64,000 nt of DNA from Zoroaster sp. YZ-2022 (Eukaryota; Echinodermata; Asteroidea; Forcipulatida; Zoroasteridae), in assembly GCA_029582265.1 (NCBI GenBank), contig CM055816.1:90177204-90241203 (forward strand), read 5' to 3'. Position numbers and translations under genes: made by a program. This document shows positions 47,490 to 59,099 of the stretch, piece by piece. Within the stretch, counting starts at the first letter, position 1. The number at the start of each line of letters is the position of its first letter. The notes beneath the pieces are model-generated. The model searched no databases. It worked only from the letters and a program-made list of their open reading frames with translations, and was not told where the DNA came from.

Positions 47490-48300
47490 TGAAAAGAACT
47501 GGAGGTACAACTCGACGTTTCGATCAGTATACTCTGATCGTCCTCAGGAGAATGCCGGACTCTGGAAAATGCTGCTGCTTAAGTAGACTGCTGGAGGATC
47601 GTCCCATGAATGGATGCTGGAGGATTAGTTCGTTGAGGTGCGCAGGCGGGAACTGTTGAGACGAGGATCCTAGGGGTTGGGGGAGGGGAGTGTGTGCTCA
47701 ATAAACTGAATCAGTTGTTAACAAGCACAGGGGAAGGAGGGTGGTTGACTTAGGATATAGGAGATCCCTCAGTCTGGGGTGGGTTATGGACTTTGGATAT
47801 AGAAGATCCTTCAGTCCGGAGTAGTGGTCGCCAAATGTCGCTGATGTAGAAACCGATGTCCTGTGGCACAGTGTCGTGTTTGACGATTTCGATGGCCTCT
47901 CTGATGCGTCTGGGGTGCCATGTGTCGATGGGCTGCCTGCCAGTCGATTTGGTGGTCCTTGATGTGCGAGTGCTTGACGATGGCGGCCTTCTCGAAATCT
48001 CCTCTGCGGCCGTGTGCTCGGTGTTCTTTCAATCTGATGGGGAGGTTGCGTCCTGTTTCGCCGATGTACACCTTACCGCACTCACAGGGGATCCGGTAGA
48101 CTCCCGCTCTGTTGTTTGGGTCCGGTTTGTCCTTGTGGGTGTGTAGAAGTCCTTGGAGTTTGCTGGGGCTGAGTGGAACACATCGATGCCTGCTCGTCGG
48201 AGAATGCGCTGTAGTTTGTGAGACGTCGAACCTAGATAGGGGAGACAAGCAGAGAGGGTTAGATTACTTACCTTGCTTTCGGGGTTTGGAACCGGCTTCG
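47490..48300 (-). mobile_element. Penelope-like retroelement fragment (GIY-YIG endonuclease end)
   Basis: The minus-strand reading gives LPYLGSTSHKLQRILRRAGI, then, after a frameshift near 48170, NRAGVYRIPCECGKVYIGET with GRNLPIRLKEH downstream. This is the GIY-YIG nuclease found C-terminal to the reverse transcriptase in Penelope-like elements (spacing VYRIPC-CGKVYIGETGR..RLKEH). The reverse transcriptase is absent, so the copy is 5' truncated. The 3' flank (47517-47547, minus strand ctgagga...gaaacg) carries the stem-loop typical of these elements. A further frameshift follows the DW motif. The element is dead. Confidence 0.8.
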
Positions 48301-48735
48301 CTGTGCTGACATAAAGAAGTGAACCAACAGGGAGCAGTTTCTGTATACCTCGTACCCAATGTACTCTCACCATGGAACGGGACACATTCTTGGGTGAGGT
48401 GCTTATAACGATATAACCATACCTATTATTGTATGTTTTTAATACGTCAAATGATTGTATATTATATTTGTATCGAGAAAGAATGTATAATTATGACTAA
48501 AACAATATCTACCTGCAATGCGTAAGATTTAAATACATTTGGATAGCCTAGTCCTGGCCTCCCTACTGCAGAACACGCTCTTGTTAGTAACCATTCATCA
48601 GACTTTAAGCGAAGAACACATCGGTTATAAGCACCTCACCCAAGAATGTGTCCCGTTCCATGGTGAGAGTACATTGGGTACGAGGTATACAGGAACTGCT
48701 CCCTATTGGTTCACTTCTTTATGTCAGTGTCAGTG
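48300..48735. repeat. Inverted repeat with ~115-bp arms
   Basis: The arm 48300-48415 is the near-complement of 48610-48735. Landmarks are tggttcacttctttatgtca, catggtgagagtacattggg and cacctcacccaagaatgtgt. The spacer is about 195 bp. It adjoins the Penelope fragment and may be a rearranged pair of its flanks or a separate fold-back element. Confidence 0.8.
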
Positions 48736-49291
48736 CACCCCCTCTCTTTTGTTCGAACCCTAGAGCCGCCCCTTGTAGGTCAACACAATGTATCAACTCT
48801 CATATTATTTTATGGCTTGCATTTTGTTATGTTACACAACAAACTACAAAGAAAATATCGTATTAAAACAAGCGTGTAAGCTAGTCTCCTTCGCCGCCCG
48901 CGCGAAATAGCAAACACACTGAAGAACATCAGGCAATACATTCCAATGACGACTATTTGCATAGTCCTTGAGACGGGCCCTGGCATAATACAAGCCATGG
49001 TTGAATTTGGATCAAATGTAGCCGATTCTAAGGACGGGGAGAAGTGATTTCTCGAGGCTCGAATTAGCTCACATCATGTTGTCTTTCTCTGCAAGGGATT
49101 TATTGGGTAATGGACATGCGCATAAGATAGATAAGATAGAGATAATAAGCTCCGTGATGTTGTCCTAGGTATATTAAACAGCCTATGAAACAGGAATTGT
49201 TTAACTCTGATATGTCTTTTTTCTACATTTTCAACCTTTAGATTGCATGAGTTTTATACCTTTTTGGTCTATTTGCTCAAGAAGGTTTGTA

Positions 49292-49564
49292 CACCCACTG
49301 GCCAAAAGTATTGCAACATGAATTTGTACGAGACATTGCCTAGACGGACGGCCGCAATTATCAGGTCACGTGGTTACCCGACAAAGTATTGAAGGACTTT
49401 GTTTCCGAGCTAGAACAGTACAAAAGAACATTGACTTCAAAACACAGGCACTTTCAAGAAGTCTTAAGTAGTGTAAATAAAATAAAATAAATTATTGTAA
49501 CACAGTTCTCCAAACTGAACTTTGGTGTGAATTTCAATGTCGCAATACTTATGGCCAGTGAGTG
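49292..49564. mobile_element. Complete mariner-type MITE
   Basis: It has TA on both flanks, a left end cacccactggccaaaagtat and a right end acttatggccagtgagtg. The interior matches the elements at 14781 and 20466 in reverse orientation (acttcaaaacacaggcac). It is 273 bp long and non-autonomous. Confidence 0.9.
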
Positions 49565-49638
49565 TATATTTATGATGTCAAAGCCTGCAGTGATGTCAAA
49601 GCCTGCAGGATCAGATGTGGACAGATATGAAATAACGT

Positions 49639-49868
49639 TGACTTACATAGCGCACGTATCCACCTCAATTACAGCACCATTGCTGTAATAGGACTAACAA
49701 CCTACTCTGCCCTCACAGGTACCCATTTTTACTCCTGGAGAAGCATAAAGTGTCTCACTCAAGGACACAAGTACCACGGTCGCAGTCGGGATTCGAACCC
49801 ACATTCTGACGACTGAGCCATCAGGACACAAATCCGATGCACTAAACCGCAAGACCATAGCACACCAC
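49639..49868 (-). mobile_element. Diverged tRNA-headed SINE
   Basis: On the minus strand it has a head ggtcttgcggtttagtgcat, a B box gggttcgaatccc, a body with gtgtccttgagtgagacact and an end gcgctatgtaag. It is related to the SINEs at 38.2 and 43.1 kb but is a separate subfamily with a shorter body. Confidence 0.75.
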
Positions 49869-50038
49869 ATGCAACGTCATGGTTGATGTATGCATAAAAT
49901 TTGACTGTGTTAATTCCTCGTCTTTTCAAAAGTCAATTATATTAAATTTGTTGTGATCTGTTTAGTTTATACCAATCAGTAATTATTGTTCTATTGCGGG
50001 CAAGAGGCTTGATTTTGTGCACTTTTAGTGCTGCTGAG

Positions 50039-50538
50039 NNNNNNNNNNNNNNNNNNNNNNNNNNNNNNNNNNNNNNNNNNNNNNNNNNNNNNNNNNNNNN
50101 NNNNNNNNNNNNNNNNNNNNNNNNNNNNNNNNNNNNNNNNNNNNNNNNNNNNNNNNNNNNNNNNNNNNNNNNNNNNNNNNNNNNNNNNNNNNNNNNNNNN
50201 NNNNNNNNNNNNNNNNNNNNNNNNNNNNNNNNNNNNNNNNNNNNNNNNNNNNNNNNNNNNNNNNNNNNNNNNNNNNNNNNNNNNNNNNNNNNNNNNNNNN
50301 NNNNNNNNNNNNNNNNNNNNNNNNNNNNNNNNNNNNNNNNNNNNNNNNNNNNNNNNNNNNNNNNNNNNNNNNNNNNNNNNNNNNNNNNNNNNNNNNNNNN
50401 NNNNNNNNNNNNNNNNNNNNNNNNNNNNNNNNNNNNNNNNNNNNNNNNNNNNNNNNNNNNNNNNNNNNNNNNNNNNNNNNNNNNNNNNNNNNNNNNNNNN
50501 NNNNNNNNNNNNNNNNNNNNNNNNNNNNNNNNNNNNNN
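50039..50538. other. Assembly gap (500 N)
   Basis: Exactly 500 N. Its left flank copies sequence from 46.29 kb, so a dispersed repeat probably caused the break. Confidence 0.99.
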
Positions 50539-51900
50539 AAATGAAAAAAAAATTTAAAAAATTAGTTTTCCCAAAAAGCTTAATATAAATTCTGTAATTT
50601 TCACTTATCTTTTAATTGCCCAATTCTATACCAGACTTTTTTAATGGCAGTTCGTTGAGGACTAAAAGGGGTGGGCATCCATCACGAAAACTTGTGACAA
50701 GCCACAAAACCCTGCCGACTCCAGTATTTTTCTTAGTACCTTCTTAGGTAAACTGCAAACATCCGTATGGGAAATTATGCAGTATCCATCTGGGACCATC
50801 GAATGTATAACTGTGTGTAACATCCCGTTGGGAGGAATTACGCAGATCCAACTGGGACATCGTTAGCCCTCAAACAATCAGTGCAATTTTGAAACAACTC
50901 ATTCGGGCCCACTCCAGCCATTAGCTGTTGCCAGTTCCTATGTTACCCTTCTGTGCACGTCACACCACTGAGATTGCGGGGTAAGTGGTTTCCCATTGAT
51001 ACACTCAAGCCAACTAATAATTTCAAACATTTACAGTGCCTGGGGCACACAGTTGATTTTGTGATTCCCGGGAAAGGACACGCTTGAAATGTATGTACTG
51101 AAGGTTGCTCAAATTAATGTATAACTGCATGTCACACCCCGTATGGGAATAGCAGTATCAACTAGGACCATGTTAACTGTATGAAATCCTTATGGAGAAA
51201 ATTATGGTATCAACTGGGACCAAAATACCGAAACATTTGTGGTTACTGACATAGAAAACGTAGAAATCAATAAGGCCTATTTTTCCCTTTTTTTTGCATA
51301 TTAATCCTTTTAAATAATGGAACAATAATCTTCCAATGTCATCCAACGAGGAACAACGCACAGAGCCGCGGTTCGCGTATTATTCGAGGAAGTTTACAAA
51401 GGTGAAAGGATCATACAAATGTTTTCTGCCCATACATGTTTTGCCGTAATTCGACACTGACATACATCATGAGCGAGGAAATGTTGTGTGTCCCGTCTAC
51501 TTCACAATCTAGATATATAACATACAAATATTTATTAAGATAAAATTAAAGTTATACAACGAGCTTGTCTGATTTATTATTTGATAGAAAATTAAAGGGA
51601 AGGAACAGCATTGGGAATTTGAGATTATCAAATGAGAAATATTATCTAAAAGCTAATTGGTGAAATTATTCTGTCGACAAAAAGCTTTCATCTTAAGGAA
51701 CTAGAATTGTTATAGGCCTATCGATTTCCCTAGTTTTGTAAAACATAACAAAAAACATGTAACGGATATTTTTCGTTTTTTAAACCTTTAGGATGGAAAT
51801 TTCAAATGTTTATGGTTCCAAACCCCTCTGTACTTCCATTAACATGATCTTTGATTATTTCATTTATCATTACGAATGACCTACTTTCATGGATGTATAG
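50539..51900. other. Non-coding interval
   Basis: Contains a weak, decayed tandem pattern in which 'atgggaaattatgcagtat', 'caactgggacc' and 'tgtataactg' recur between 50760 and 51240. No exon is recognised. Confidence 0.4.
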
Positions 51901-51904
51901 TGAT

Positions 51905-52206
51905 TCTGCTTACCGGACTCAAGTTCTGGTGTTAGCAGAATGTGGGTTGAATCAACCATTGACTTTCCTTGAGCAAAACACTTAACCATAATTGCTTCTC
52001 TCCACCAGGGAAAATGGGTACCTGTGGGGGGAGTTGGTTGATTGCCCTTATGCCTGTAATGGCAAATTGGCTGTATACCCCCCGGGGGCTGAGAGGGTTT
52101 TCGGAATTTTTTGGCCCTTATGAGTCATGAGCAGGATAATAATATAATGTTTGGGCCCACTTGTTGGTGGAAAAGGGTATAAGTCCCCAATTTTATTATT
52201 ATTATA
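51905..52206 (+). mobile_element. Degraded tRNA-headed SINE
   Basis: Same family as 43061-43413: gcttaccggactcaagttct, gagcaaaacacttaaccata and an (att)n tail. It has many one- or two-base losses, including in the B box, and lacks the first ~20 bases. The pattern of losses fits poor local sequence quality as well as age. Confidence 0.75.
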
Positions 52207-52469
52207 AAAGAGAGGGGGATTTTAAAGACTGTGAACCCCTTTGGTATCCCGAACAAATTATTGTTGTAATCAAAAAAAATTAATTGATAGTGTTGGTGAT
52301 GATACCAAACATCCGGGGGAAATAACGCTGACATACTATCATTGTTGAAAAAACATACAATGTACCAAAAATTTAAATGGAACCGCTGACCCATATAGAA
52401 TGAATAAAATAACTTGAATGTTTTAACTCTTTTTTGTTATTGACACACTAGAAATAAACTGAAACTGCC

Positions 52470-54290
52470 ACAGGTTGGTTCCATACAACCTCTTGGGTTT
52501 CCCATATAATATATCATTATGCACATTCATAACCTCTTGGTTCCCATATAAGTATATATGCATGTAACATACACACTTGATTAAACCTTTGGTTCCATAT
52601 AAAGTATATATGCATGATGCATACACACTGCATATAACTCTTGGTTCTATATAAAAATATATGCATGTAAAATACCACCCCCCCTTTTTGGGTTCCCATA
52701 AAAATTTTATGCATTAAAACACACTGCTAAACCCTTGGTTCCTATATAAAAATATATGCTAATCAAACTTTCCAAAAACCTCTTGGTTCAAAAAAAATTT
52801 TATGCATGATAATACACACTGCCATTTAAACCCCTTGGTTCCTATATAAAGTATATATGCGTATACATACAAATTTCCCCCTACAACCTCTTGGTTCCTA
52901 TATAAAATATAGTAAAAAAATACCCTTATAAAACCCCTTGGTTCCTTTTAAAATTTTATGCATGTATACAAAACCTTCCGTAAACCTCTTGGTTCCTATA
53001 TAAAATATATTGCATGTATCATACAAAATGCCTACAACCTCTTGGTTCCCATATAAAATATATATGCATGTATACATACACACTTGATAAACCTCTTGGG
53101 TTTATATAAAGTATATATGCATTTTAATAAACTTGGAAACCCTTGGTTCCCATATAAAAATTTTATGCGTATACAACACCCTACAACCTCTTGGTTCCTA
53201 TATAAAGTTATATGCATGTTCATACCACCTAAACCCTTGGTTCCTTTTAAAGTATATATTATACAAAACACACCCGTCAACCTCTTGGTTCCTATAAAAT
53301 ATATATGGAAAACATACACACTTGCCTACAACCTCTTTTGGGTTTCCCATAAAATTTTTATATGCATTTTACAACACTTGCCAACAACCTCTTGGTTCCT
53401 ATATAAAGTATATATATGTAACATACACTTATAAAACCCGGGTTCCCATATAAAGTTTTATGCATGTATCATAAACTTGCCAAACCTCTTTGGGTTCCTA
53501 TATAAAGTATATAGCATGTATACCAACACACTTGCCATACAACCCCTTGGTTCCTATATAAAATATATGCATGTTCATACACTTCCGTAAACCTCTTGGT
53601 TCCCATTAAAATATATATGCATGTTTTCACACTTGCCCCTAAACCCGTTCCTATATAAAATTTTATGCATGTTTCTACACTTTCCTAACCCTTGGTTCCA
53701 AAAAAAGTATATATGCGTATACATAAAACTTGCCCCTAAAACCCCTTGGTTCCTATATAAATATATATGCGTTTCAAATTTCCCAAAAACCTCTTGGTTC
53801 CTATAAAATATTAAATTTACATAAAACTTCCAACCTCTTGGTTCCTATATAAAAGTATATATGCATGTATACATACACATCCTACAATCTTGGTTCCTAT
53901 AAAAAATGCATTATACAAAACACTTGCCTACAACCCTTGGTTCCTTTTAAAGTTTTATATGTTTCATACACACTTATACAACCCCTTTGGGTTCCATATA
54001 AAGTTTTATGCATTTTACATACACACTTGCCTACAACCCTTGGTTCCCATATAAAAAAAAAAATGCATGTATACATCCCCTTGCCTACAACCTCTTGGTT
54101 CCTATATAAAGTATATATCGAAACATACATTCCATAAAACCCTCTTGGTTCCTATAAATATATATGCATGTATACATACACACTTGCCTACAACCTCTTG
54201 GTTCAATAAAGTATATATGTATCATACATTTTCCATACAACCTCTTGGTTCCTATATAAAGTATATATGCATGATACATACACACAGTTG
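52470..54290. repeat. ~60-bp minisatellite, about 30 copies
   Basis: Units run caacctcttggttcctatat, then aaagtatatatgcatg, then tatacatacacacttgcc. Copies differ mainly by losses in homopolymers. The flanks match a single-copy version of the same motif at 55440-55530 and 57550-57660 (gaaactttacaggttggttcctg ... caacattgtggggaca), so the array is an expansion within one copy of a larger duplicated unit. Confidence 0.9.
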
Positions 54291-54624
54291 TTGGGACAAA
54301 ACGTTGTGGGGACAGAACTGTCACACTGAGTTTTTGCTGCTTGAGACTTTTTTCATTCACGTAATACTTCTGTATATCTGCTGTAAATGGTCAGTCAAAA
54401 TATTCTTATATTTTGTTAAGTAAAAGGTTTTGAGTTACAATTGTTTTTAAAAATGTATTTTATAATTGCACGTGTTACCCGTTTCCTAATTTTTCCATTG
54501 AGAATTTGAGGTAAACAAAATCTGAAATTTATTTTAAGCATTTTGATGTGGATAGTGAGCTGGGTTGTGGTTCCCTAATGTCAGTCAGATATTAAACCCG
54601 AGGTCAGACTGATTTGGATAAATT

Positions 54625-55200
54625 GAAGCATAAGGGTGGACAATCTTTTTGAGCTTGAGGATTGTCACTTTGTGCCCAATAATAGGGTGGACAATTATGT
54701 CTGGTGAGAATACCCAAGTTAGATCGGGAGGCACAGGGAGGCGGGGAAGCAATAAAATTGGGCATTATGTCTAGTGAGAATACCAAAGTAGATCCGGGGG
54801 GGCACAGTGGGAGGGGTGGACAAAAAATTGGACATTAGTCAGTGAGAATACCCAAGGTAGATCCGGGGAGGCTCAGTGGGAGGTGGGGACAGCAAAATAT
54901 TGACATTATGTCAGGAGAATACCCAAGGTAGATCCGGGAGGCTCAGTGGGAGGTGGGGACACAATAATATTGGACATTATGTCTAGTGAGATACCCAAGG
55001 TAGATCCCGGAGGCTCAGTGGGAGGGTGGGACAACAATAAAATTTTGGAAAATTTATGTCTGTGAGAATACAAGGTAGATCCGGGGGGGCACAGTGGGAG
55101 GGTGGGGACACAATAATATTGGACATTATGTCTAGTGAGAATACCCAAGTTTGATCCCGGGAGGCACAGTGGGAGGGTGGGGCCAGCAATAATATTTGAT
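54625..55200. repeat. ~72-bp minisatellite, about 8 copies
   Basis: Units contain ggacattatgtctagtgaga, atacccaaggtagatccggg and aggctcagtgggagg followed by a tggggacaacaataat segment. It is embedded between EGF-gene repeat units. Confidence 0.9.
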
Positions 55201-56453
55201 ACACCTTTTGTATTAAGTCTGCAAATGCATTTCATAAAAATATAAATCATGTACAGAAACCAACCGTAAAAGTTTGTTTTTTATGTCATTGTGTCTTCAA
55301 AAGAAAATAGGAAAAGACATTAGATTAGGCCTTTTAAAAACGTTAATTATTACAAATTTGAAATGGACAATGGCCATGATCCATTTCACATTAAATGAAT
55401 TCAAACAACTCTGAATGCATGTGACTCTTTTTTCGTTAATGACACAATGAAATGAACGAAACTTTCCCTGTTAGTTCCTGTGAATATTTATTGGGTTTTT
55501 ACGGTGCATGTACACACTAACCTTGTTCCATGATTGTGGGGATATTCATTTTATGAGGTCCAAAAACATTGGTCCCCAACCTTTTTTAAAGTGTTTTTAT
55601 TTCAACAGTGTTTTATTATCAATTTGTATTTATTTGATATTTATTCACTCAATTTTTATTATTATTATCGCCGGACTATTGTGATTTTCCAACAATTTAA
55701 TAATTTATGCCAAATGAGATTATACAATCTGCAGTATCATGCCATGGCGACTAACCCTTCTAGTTATTTGCTTAACAACTTAAATAAAATTACATAACTT
55801 AAAAGTAAATTCGTAATAAACTATAATGATTGATTTTTTTCCAATTTTTAACATATTTTTTGTAGATTTTGCTTTTTTTTAATACTTTAATCAGTAAAAC
55901 AGGTTGTGTCTTTCTATACATAAACCAAAACGTCACCTCAAATTTTTGAAAAGTCTGAAACGTGTTTAGTATGTGTCCTCGGACGTCACATGACAATTTT
56001 TGAGGTCAACAAATTTGCCACATTGTGTTCTGTTACCCCCATACTCATAATTTCTTCATTGAACAAATTATTTAATTATAAATGAAATAATATATTTTTA
56101 GGGGTGACTTTTTTTTGGTTATTATAGTTTGGGGTCCCCGGGGTGACCATATTATAATGTCGCCATCGCACGCCTATTCTCCATTGGATATTGGGCAATG
56201 TGTAAAACCTTTATACATTATTAGACCACACCTCTTTTAATAGGGAATTTCATTGGAAGCAATGTCTTACTACATTTATTGTATTTTGAGCATATGTTCC
56301 TGTCAAATATATGTCCATTATTTTCCCGTCCATTGATTGTTGGGGTGTTTGTTTGTTTGTTCTCCGTCTGTCCATTTCATTAATTCGTTCATTGGGGTGT
56401 TCGATTGTTTGTTGTTTATTTTCGAGGAAGAGTCATAGTTATTATTTACTTAC

Positions 56454-56543
56454 GAGAACAGGTTTTACCGCTCCAGTTTTGATCAATTCACACTGACAGG
56501 TGCCATTATCCAGGTACCATTATTCTCACGGGATAATGTACAC
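56454..56543 (-). pseudogene. EGF-like exon (copy 4, indels)
   Basis: Nearly identical to the intact exon at 58369-58458, with the same donor GTAAGT and the complement of AACAGGTTTTACCGCTCCAG. It lacks two bases in the CEC region (gatcaattcac versus gatcacattcac) and has changes near the acceptor. Given the near-identity elsewhere, local sequencing error is a real alternative to pseudogenisation. Confidence 0.55.
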
Positions 56544-56864
56544 CTGAAAAAAAAAATAGTCAAAGAAGGTCAAGTAAACAGTATTTTTACAACCCAAAAC
56601 AAACCAATAGATGTATTAATGCAGGATTTTTATAGGGTCGTGTGGCCATCTCTTTTTCCAGTGGATCGGCATCTTTGACAATCAATGATGATGATAGATT
56701 TTTAATGCGAGGTCTCTTTTTGAGCTTTTTTTAACAGAAAGCATTGTTTCAATTTCCCGTCCGCCCGGGGGGCATCCCCCGTTGCCCATCTGTCAGCCGT
56801 TTTAATTTTGTTTGTTTGTTGGTTTTTGATGGAGCTTTTGCAAAAAGGTTTTATTTTATTTACG

Positions 56865-56946
56865 AGAACGTTTTACCACCCCATTTTTGATCCTTAACTG
56901 ACGGGTGCCTACCCAGCGCCTCCATTTTTACAGGGAAAGACACCTG
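56865..56946 (-). pseudogene. EGF-like exon remnant (copy 3)
   Basis: Recognisable complement of the EGF exon: donor-side acgagaac, cgttttaccaccccatttt and acctgaaaaaaa at the acceptor side. Several indels destroy the frame. A further trace lies at about 57180-57255 (ggaacattttactcagttttgac). Confidence 0.5.
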
Positions 56947-58368
56947 AAAAAAAGTCAAGAAAGTAAAATAAACAGTATATGTACCATCTCTTTGTATGTT
57001 TCATGCAGGACATTTGGCAATCATTTATGATGATAGATTTGTAACAAGTTGTGAGGCCCCTTTTTATCAGAATGGAATATGTTTTCAATTTCCCCCGGGG
57101 GCGTTCGTCTGTCCACTGTTCATTAATTTTCGTTTTTTTGTTCAATTCAGTTTTTTTTTGTTGGAACGGACAAATATCTTTATTTTTTTCCCGGAACATT
57201 TTACTCAGTTTTGACGCATTGCTGACGGGGCCATTACCCAAAAGCGTATCCATTCTCATCAATAAATGATAGATTTGTAACTAATGCTGTGAGGTCTCTT
57301 TTTAGAGCTTTTAATCAGAATGAAAGTATAATGTAATTTCAATTTCGTCCGTCCTGCGGCATCCGTAAACCTTCATTAATTCGTTCATTTGTTTGTTGGT
57401 TTATTTACGATGGACATTTGCATAAGTTTTTTTTGACAAAAGGTTAATTGCATTACAAACTTGAAATGACCAGCCATGATCCATTTCCACATTAAATGAA
57501 TTCAAACAACTCTGAATGCATGTTGACTCTTTTCTCATTAATGACACAATGAAATGAACCGAAACTTTACAGGTTGGTTCCTGTGAATATTTTTTGGTTC
57601 CTATGGGTGCACACACACACTAACCTTGTTCCCTGATTGTGGGAATTCATTTATGAGGACCAACAACATTGTGGGGACAAGTCCCAAACCTTCTTTAAAG
57701 GTGTTTTTTTTTATCACAGGTACATTTGTATTTATTTGTATATTTATTAACTCAATTATTATTATTAAGCGCCAGGACTATGTGGATTTTCCAACAATTT
57801 AAATAATTCATGCCAAAGGAGATTTTACACATCTGCAGTATCATGCCATGGCGCGACTGCACCGTTCAGTTTATTTTGCTTTACAACTTAAACACAAATA
57901 CATAACAACTTAAAATAAATTCGTAATAAACTATAATGATTAATTTTTTAAGTTTAAAAAAATTTTGTAGATTTTGCTTTTGTTTAATACTTTAATCAGT
58001 AAAACAGGTTGTGTCTTTCTAGTTGTGGTCACATGAGAATGACCATATTATAATGTCGCCATCACACGCCTCCATTCTCATTGGATAGTGGCAATGTAAA
58101 ATCTTTATACACATGTGAAGTATTAGACCACACCGCTTTTAATGACGTAGATTTCATTAAGAGACAATGTCTTACTCATTTATTGTATTTTGAGCATATG
58201 TTTCGTCAAATATTTGTCACATTAGTTTTCTCGTCCGTTCAATTGTTGGGGTGTTTGTTTGTTTGTTTGTTCTCCGTCTGTCCACCGTTCATTAATTCGT
58301 TCATTTGTTTGTTCGATTGTTTGTTAGTTTATTTTCGAGGGAAGAGTCACAGTTATTATTTTACTTAC

Positions 58369-58458
58369 GAGAACAGGTTTTACCGCTCCAGTTTTGATCA
58401 CATTCACACTGACAGGTGCCATTATCCAGACCATTATTCTCACAGGATAATGTACACT
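58369..58458 (-). CDS. EGF-like domain exon (copy 2, intact)
   Basis: 90 bp, a symmetric phase-1 exon (acceptor cttcag, donor GTAAGT). It encodes C-T-L-S-C-E-N-N-G followed by NGTCQCECDQNWSGKTCS: six cysteines in EGF order (C-x3-C-x9-C-x-C-x-C-x8-C). Symmetric phase 1-1 exons are the usual unit of EGF exon shuffling. It belongs to a secreted or membrane protein with several EGF repeats, of which copies lie at 59.05, 56.9 and 56.5 kb. No other domain of the gene is seen, so its identity is open. Confidence 0.75.
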
Positions 58459-58799
58459 CTGAAGAAAAATAGTCAAGAAGGTCAAGTAAAAAGTATTTTT
58501 TATTTTTTTTTTGAAAACCAATTGCACTTGGTTTAAATTTTATAAACCAACGATTTTAATTCGTGAACATTTTATATACCAACAAAAGCGTTTTCCTTTA
58601 TTTCCTTTTAATATAGAAACAATTATTATTATTATTATTAATTAAAACATATCTTTTAAAAACGAAAAAATTTACATTATGAGACCGGTATGGCAATCTT
58701 GTTCTACAAACAAAACAGTTATTTATTTTTTGTGGGGGGCATTAACACATTGAACAACACAACAAACTTTGGTAAAAATTCTTGCGTCGGGGGATAAAC

Positions 58800-58955
58800 A
58801 ATTGATTTAATTTTTCCCCCAACCGACGTGCGTATAGCACTTACTCGTGCTTTCAGTGTCTGTGAAAAACTACAAATCAGGCGGATTGAACCGACCTCCT
58901 GCTTACTATGAACGTCTTAACCTCTCGACCACCGAAACTTTCCAGATTTAAAATT
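58800..58955 (-). mobile_element. tRNA-headed SINE-like element
   Basis: On the minus strand: ggtggtcgagaggttaagac (A box) and ggtcggttcaatccgcct (B box), followed by an unrelated tail agcacgagtaagtgctatac. It differs from the main SINE family in this window and is not a functional tRNA, because no acceptor stem closes. Confidence 0.6.
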
Positions 58956-59000
58956 TGGTAGAATCATTAAATCAACAACAAACTTTATTCTTTGACTTAC

Positions 59001-59092
59001 TAGAACAGTTTTGCCACTCCAGTGTGGATTACATCTACACTGACAGGTTTCGTCATCCCGCCAACCTCCATTATTACAGGAGGTTTTGCAAT
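59001..59092 (-). pseudogene. EGF-like domain exon (copy 1, one-base deletion)
   Basis: Acceptor cccag, donor GTAAGT. It encodes C-K-T-S-C-N-N-G-G-W, ETCQCRCNPHWSGKT, then a disrupted final Cys. Cys spacing and G-W-S-G match an EGF-like module. The exon is 92 bp instead of the symmetric 93 because one base is missing before the last Cys codon. This could be an assembly error, because neighbouring sequence is poor. Such exons encode extracellular protein-interaction repeats. Confidence 0.65.
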
Positions 59093-59099
59093 CTGGGAT

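Larger units (their letters stand above)
55300..58540. repeat. Tandem ~2.1-kb duplication around EGF-like exons
   Basis: 55340-56560 aligns with 57430-58540. Shared landmarks are attaaatgaattcaaacaac, gcagtatcatgccatggcg, taatactttaatcagtaaaa and the EGF exon at the end of each unit. A third, further-diverged unit edge is visible at 52430-52480. Confidence 0.8.

Noticed and set aside
49994..50588. ORFs spanning the second gap
   Set aside because: They consist almost entirely of undetermined bases.
52470..54290. Possible CRISPR-like array of regular repeats
   Set aside because: The whole ~60-bp unit is repeated with no unique spacers, and the context is a eukaryotic genome. It is a minisatellite.
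54085..54360. ORFs with repeated 'LYGNQEV/LYRNQEV' peptides
   Set aside because: They are translations of the minisatellite; frames shift from unit to unit with no conserved product.
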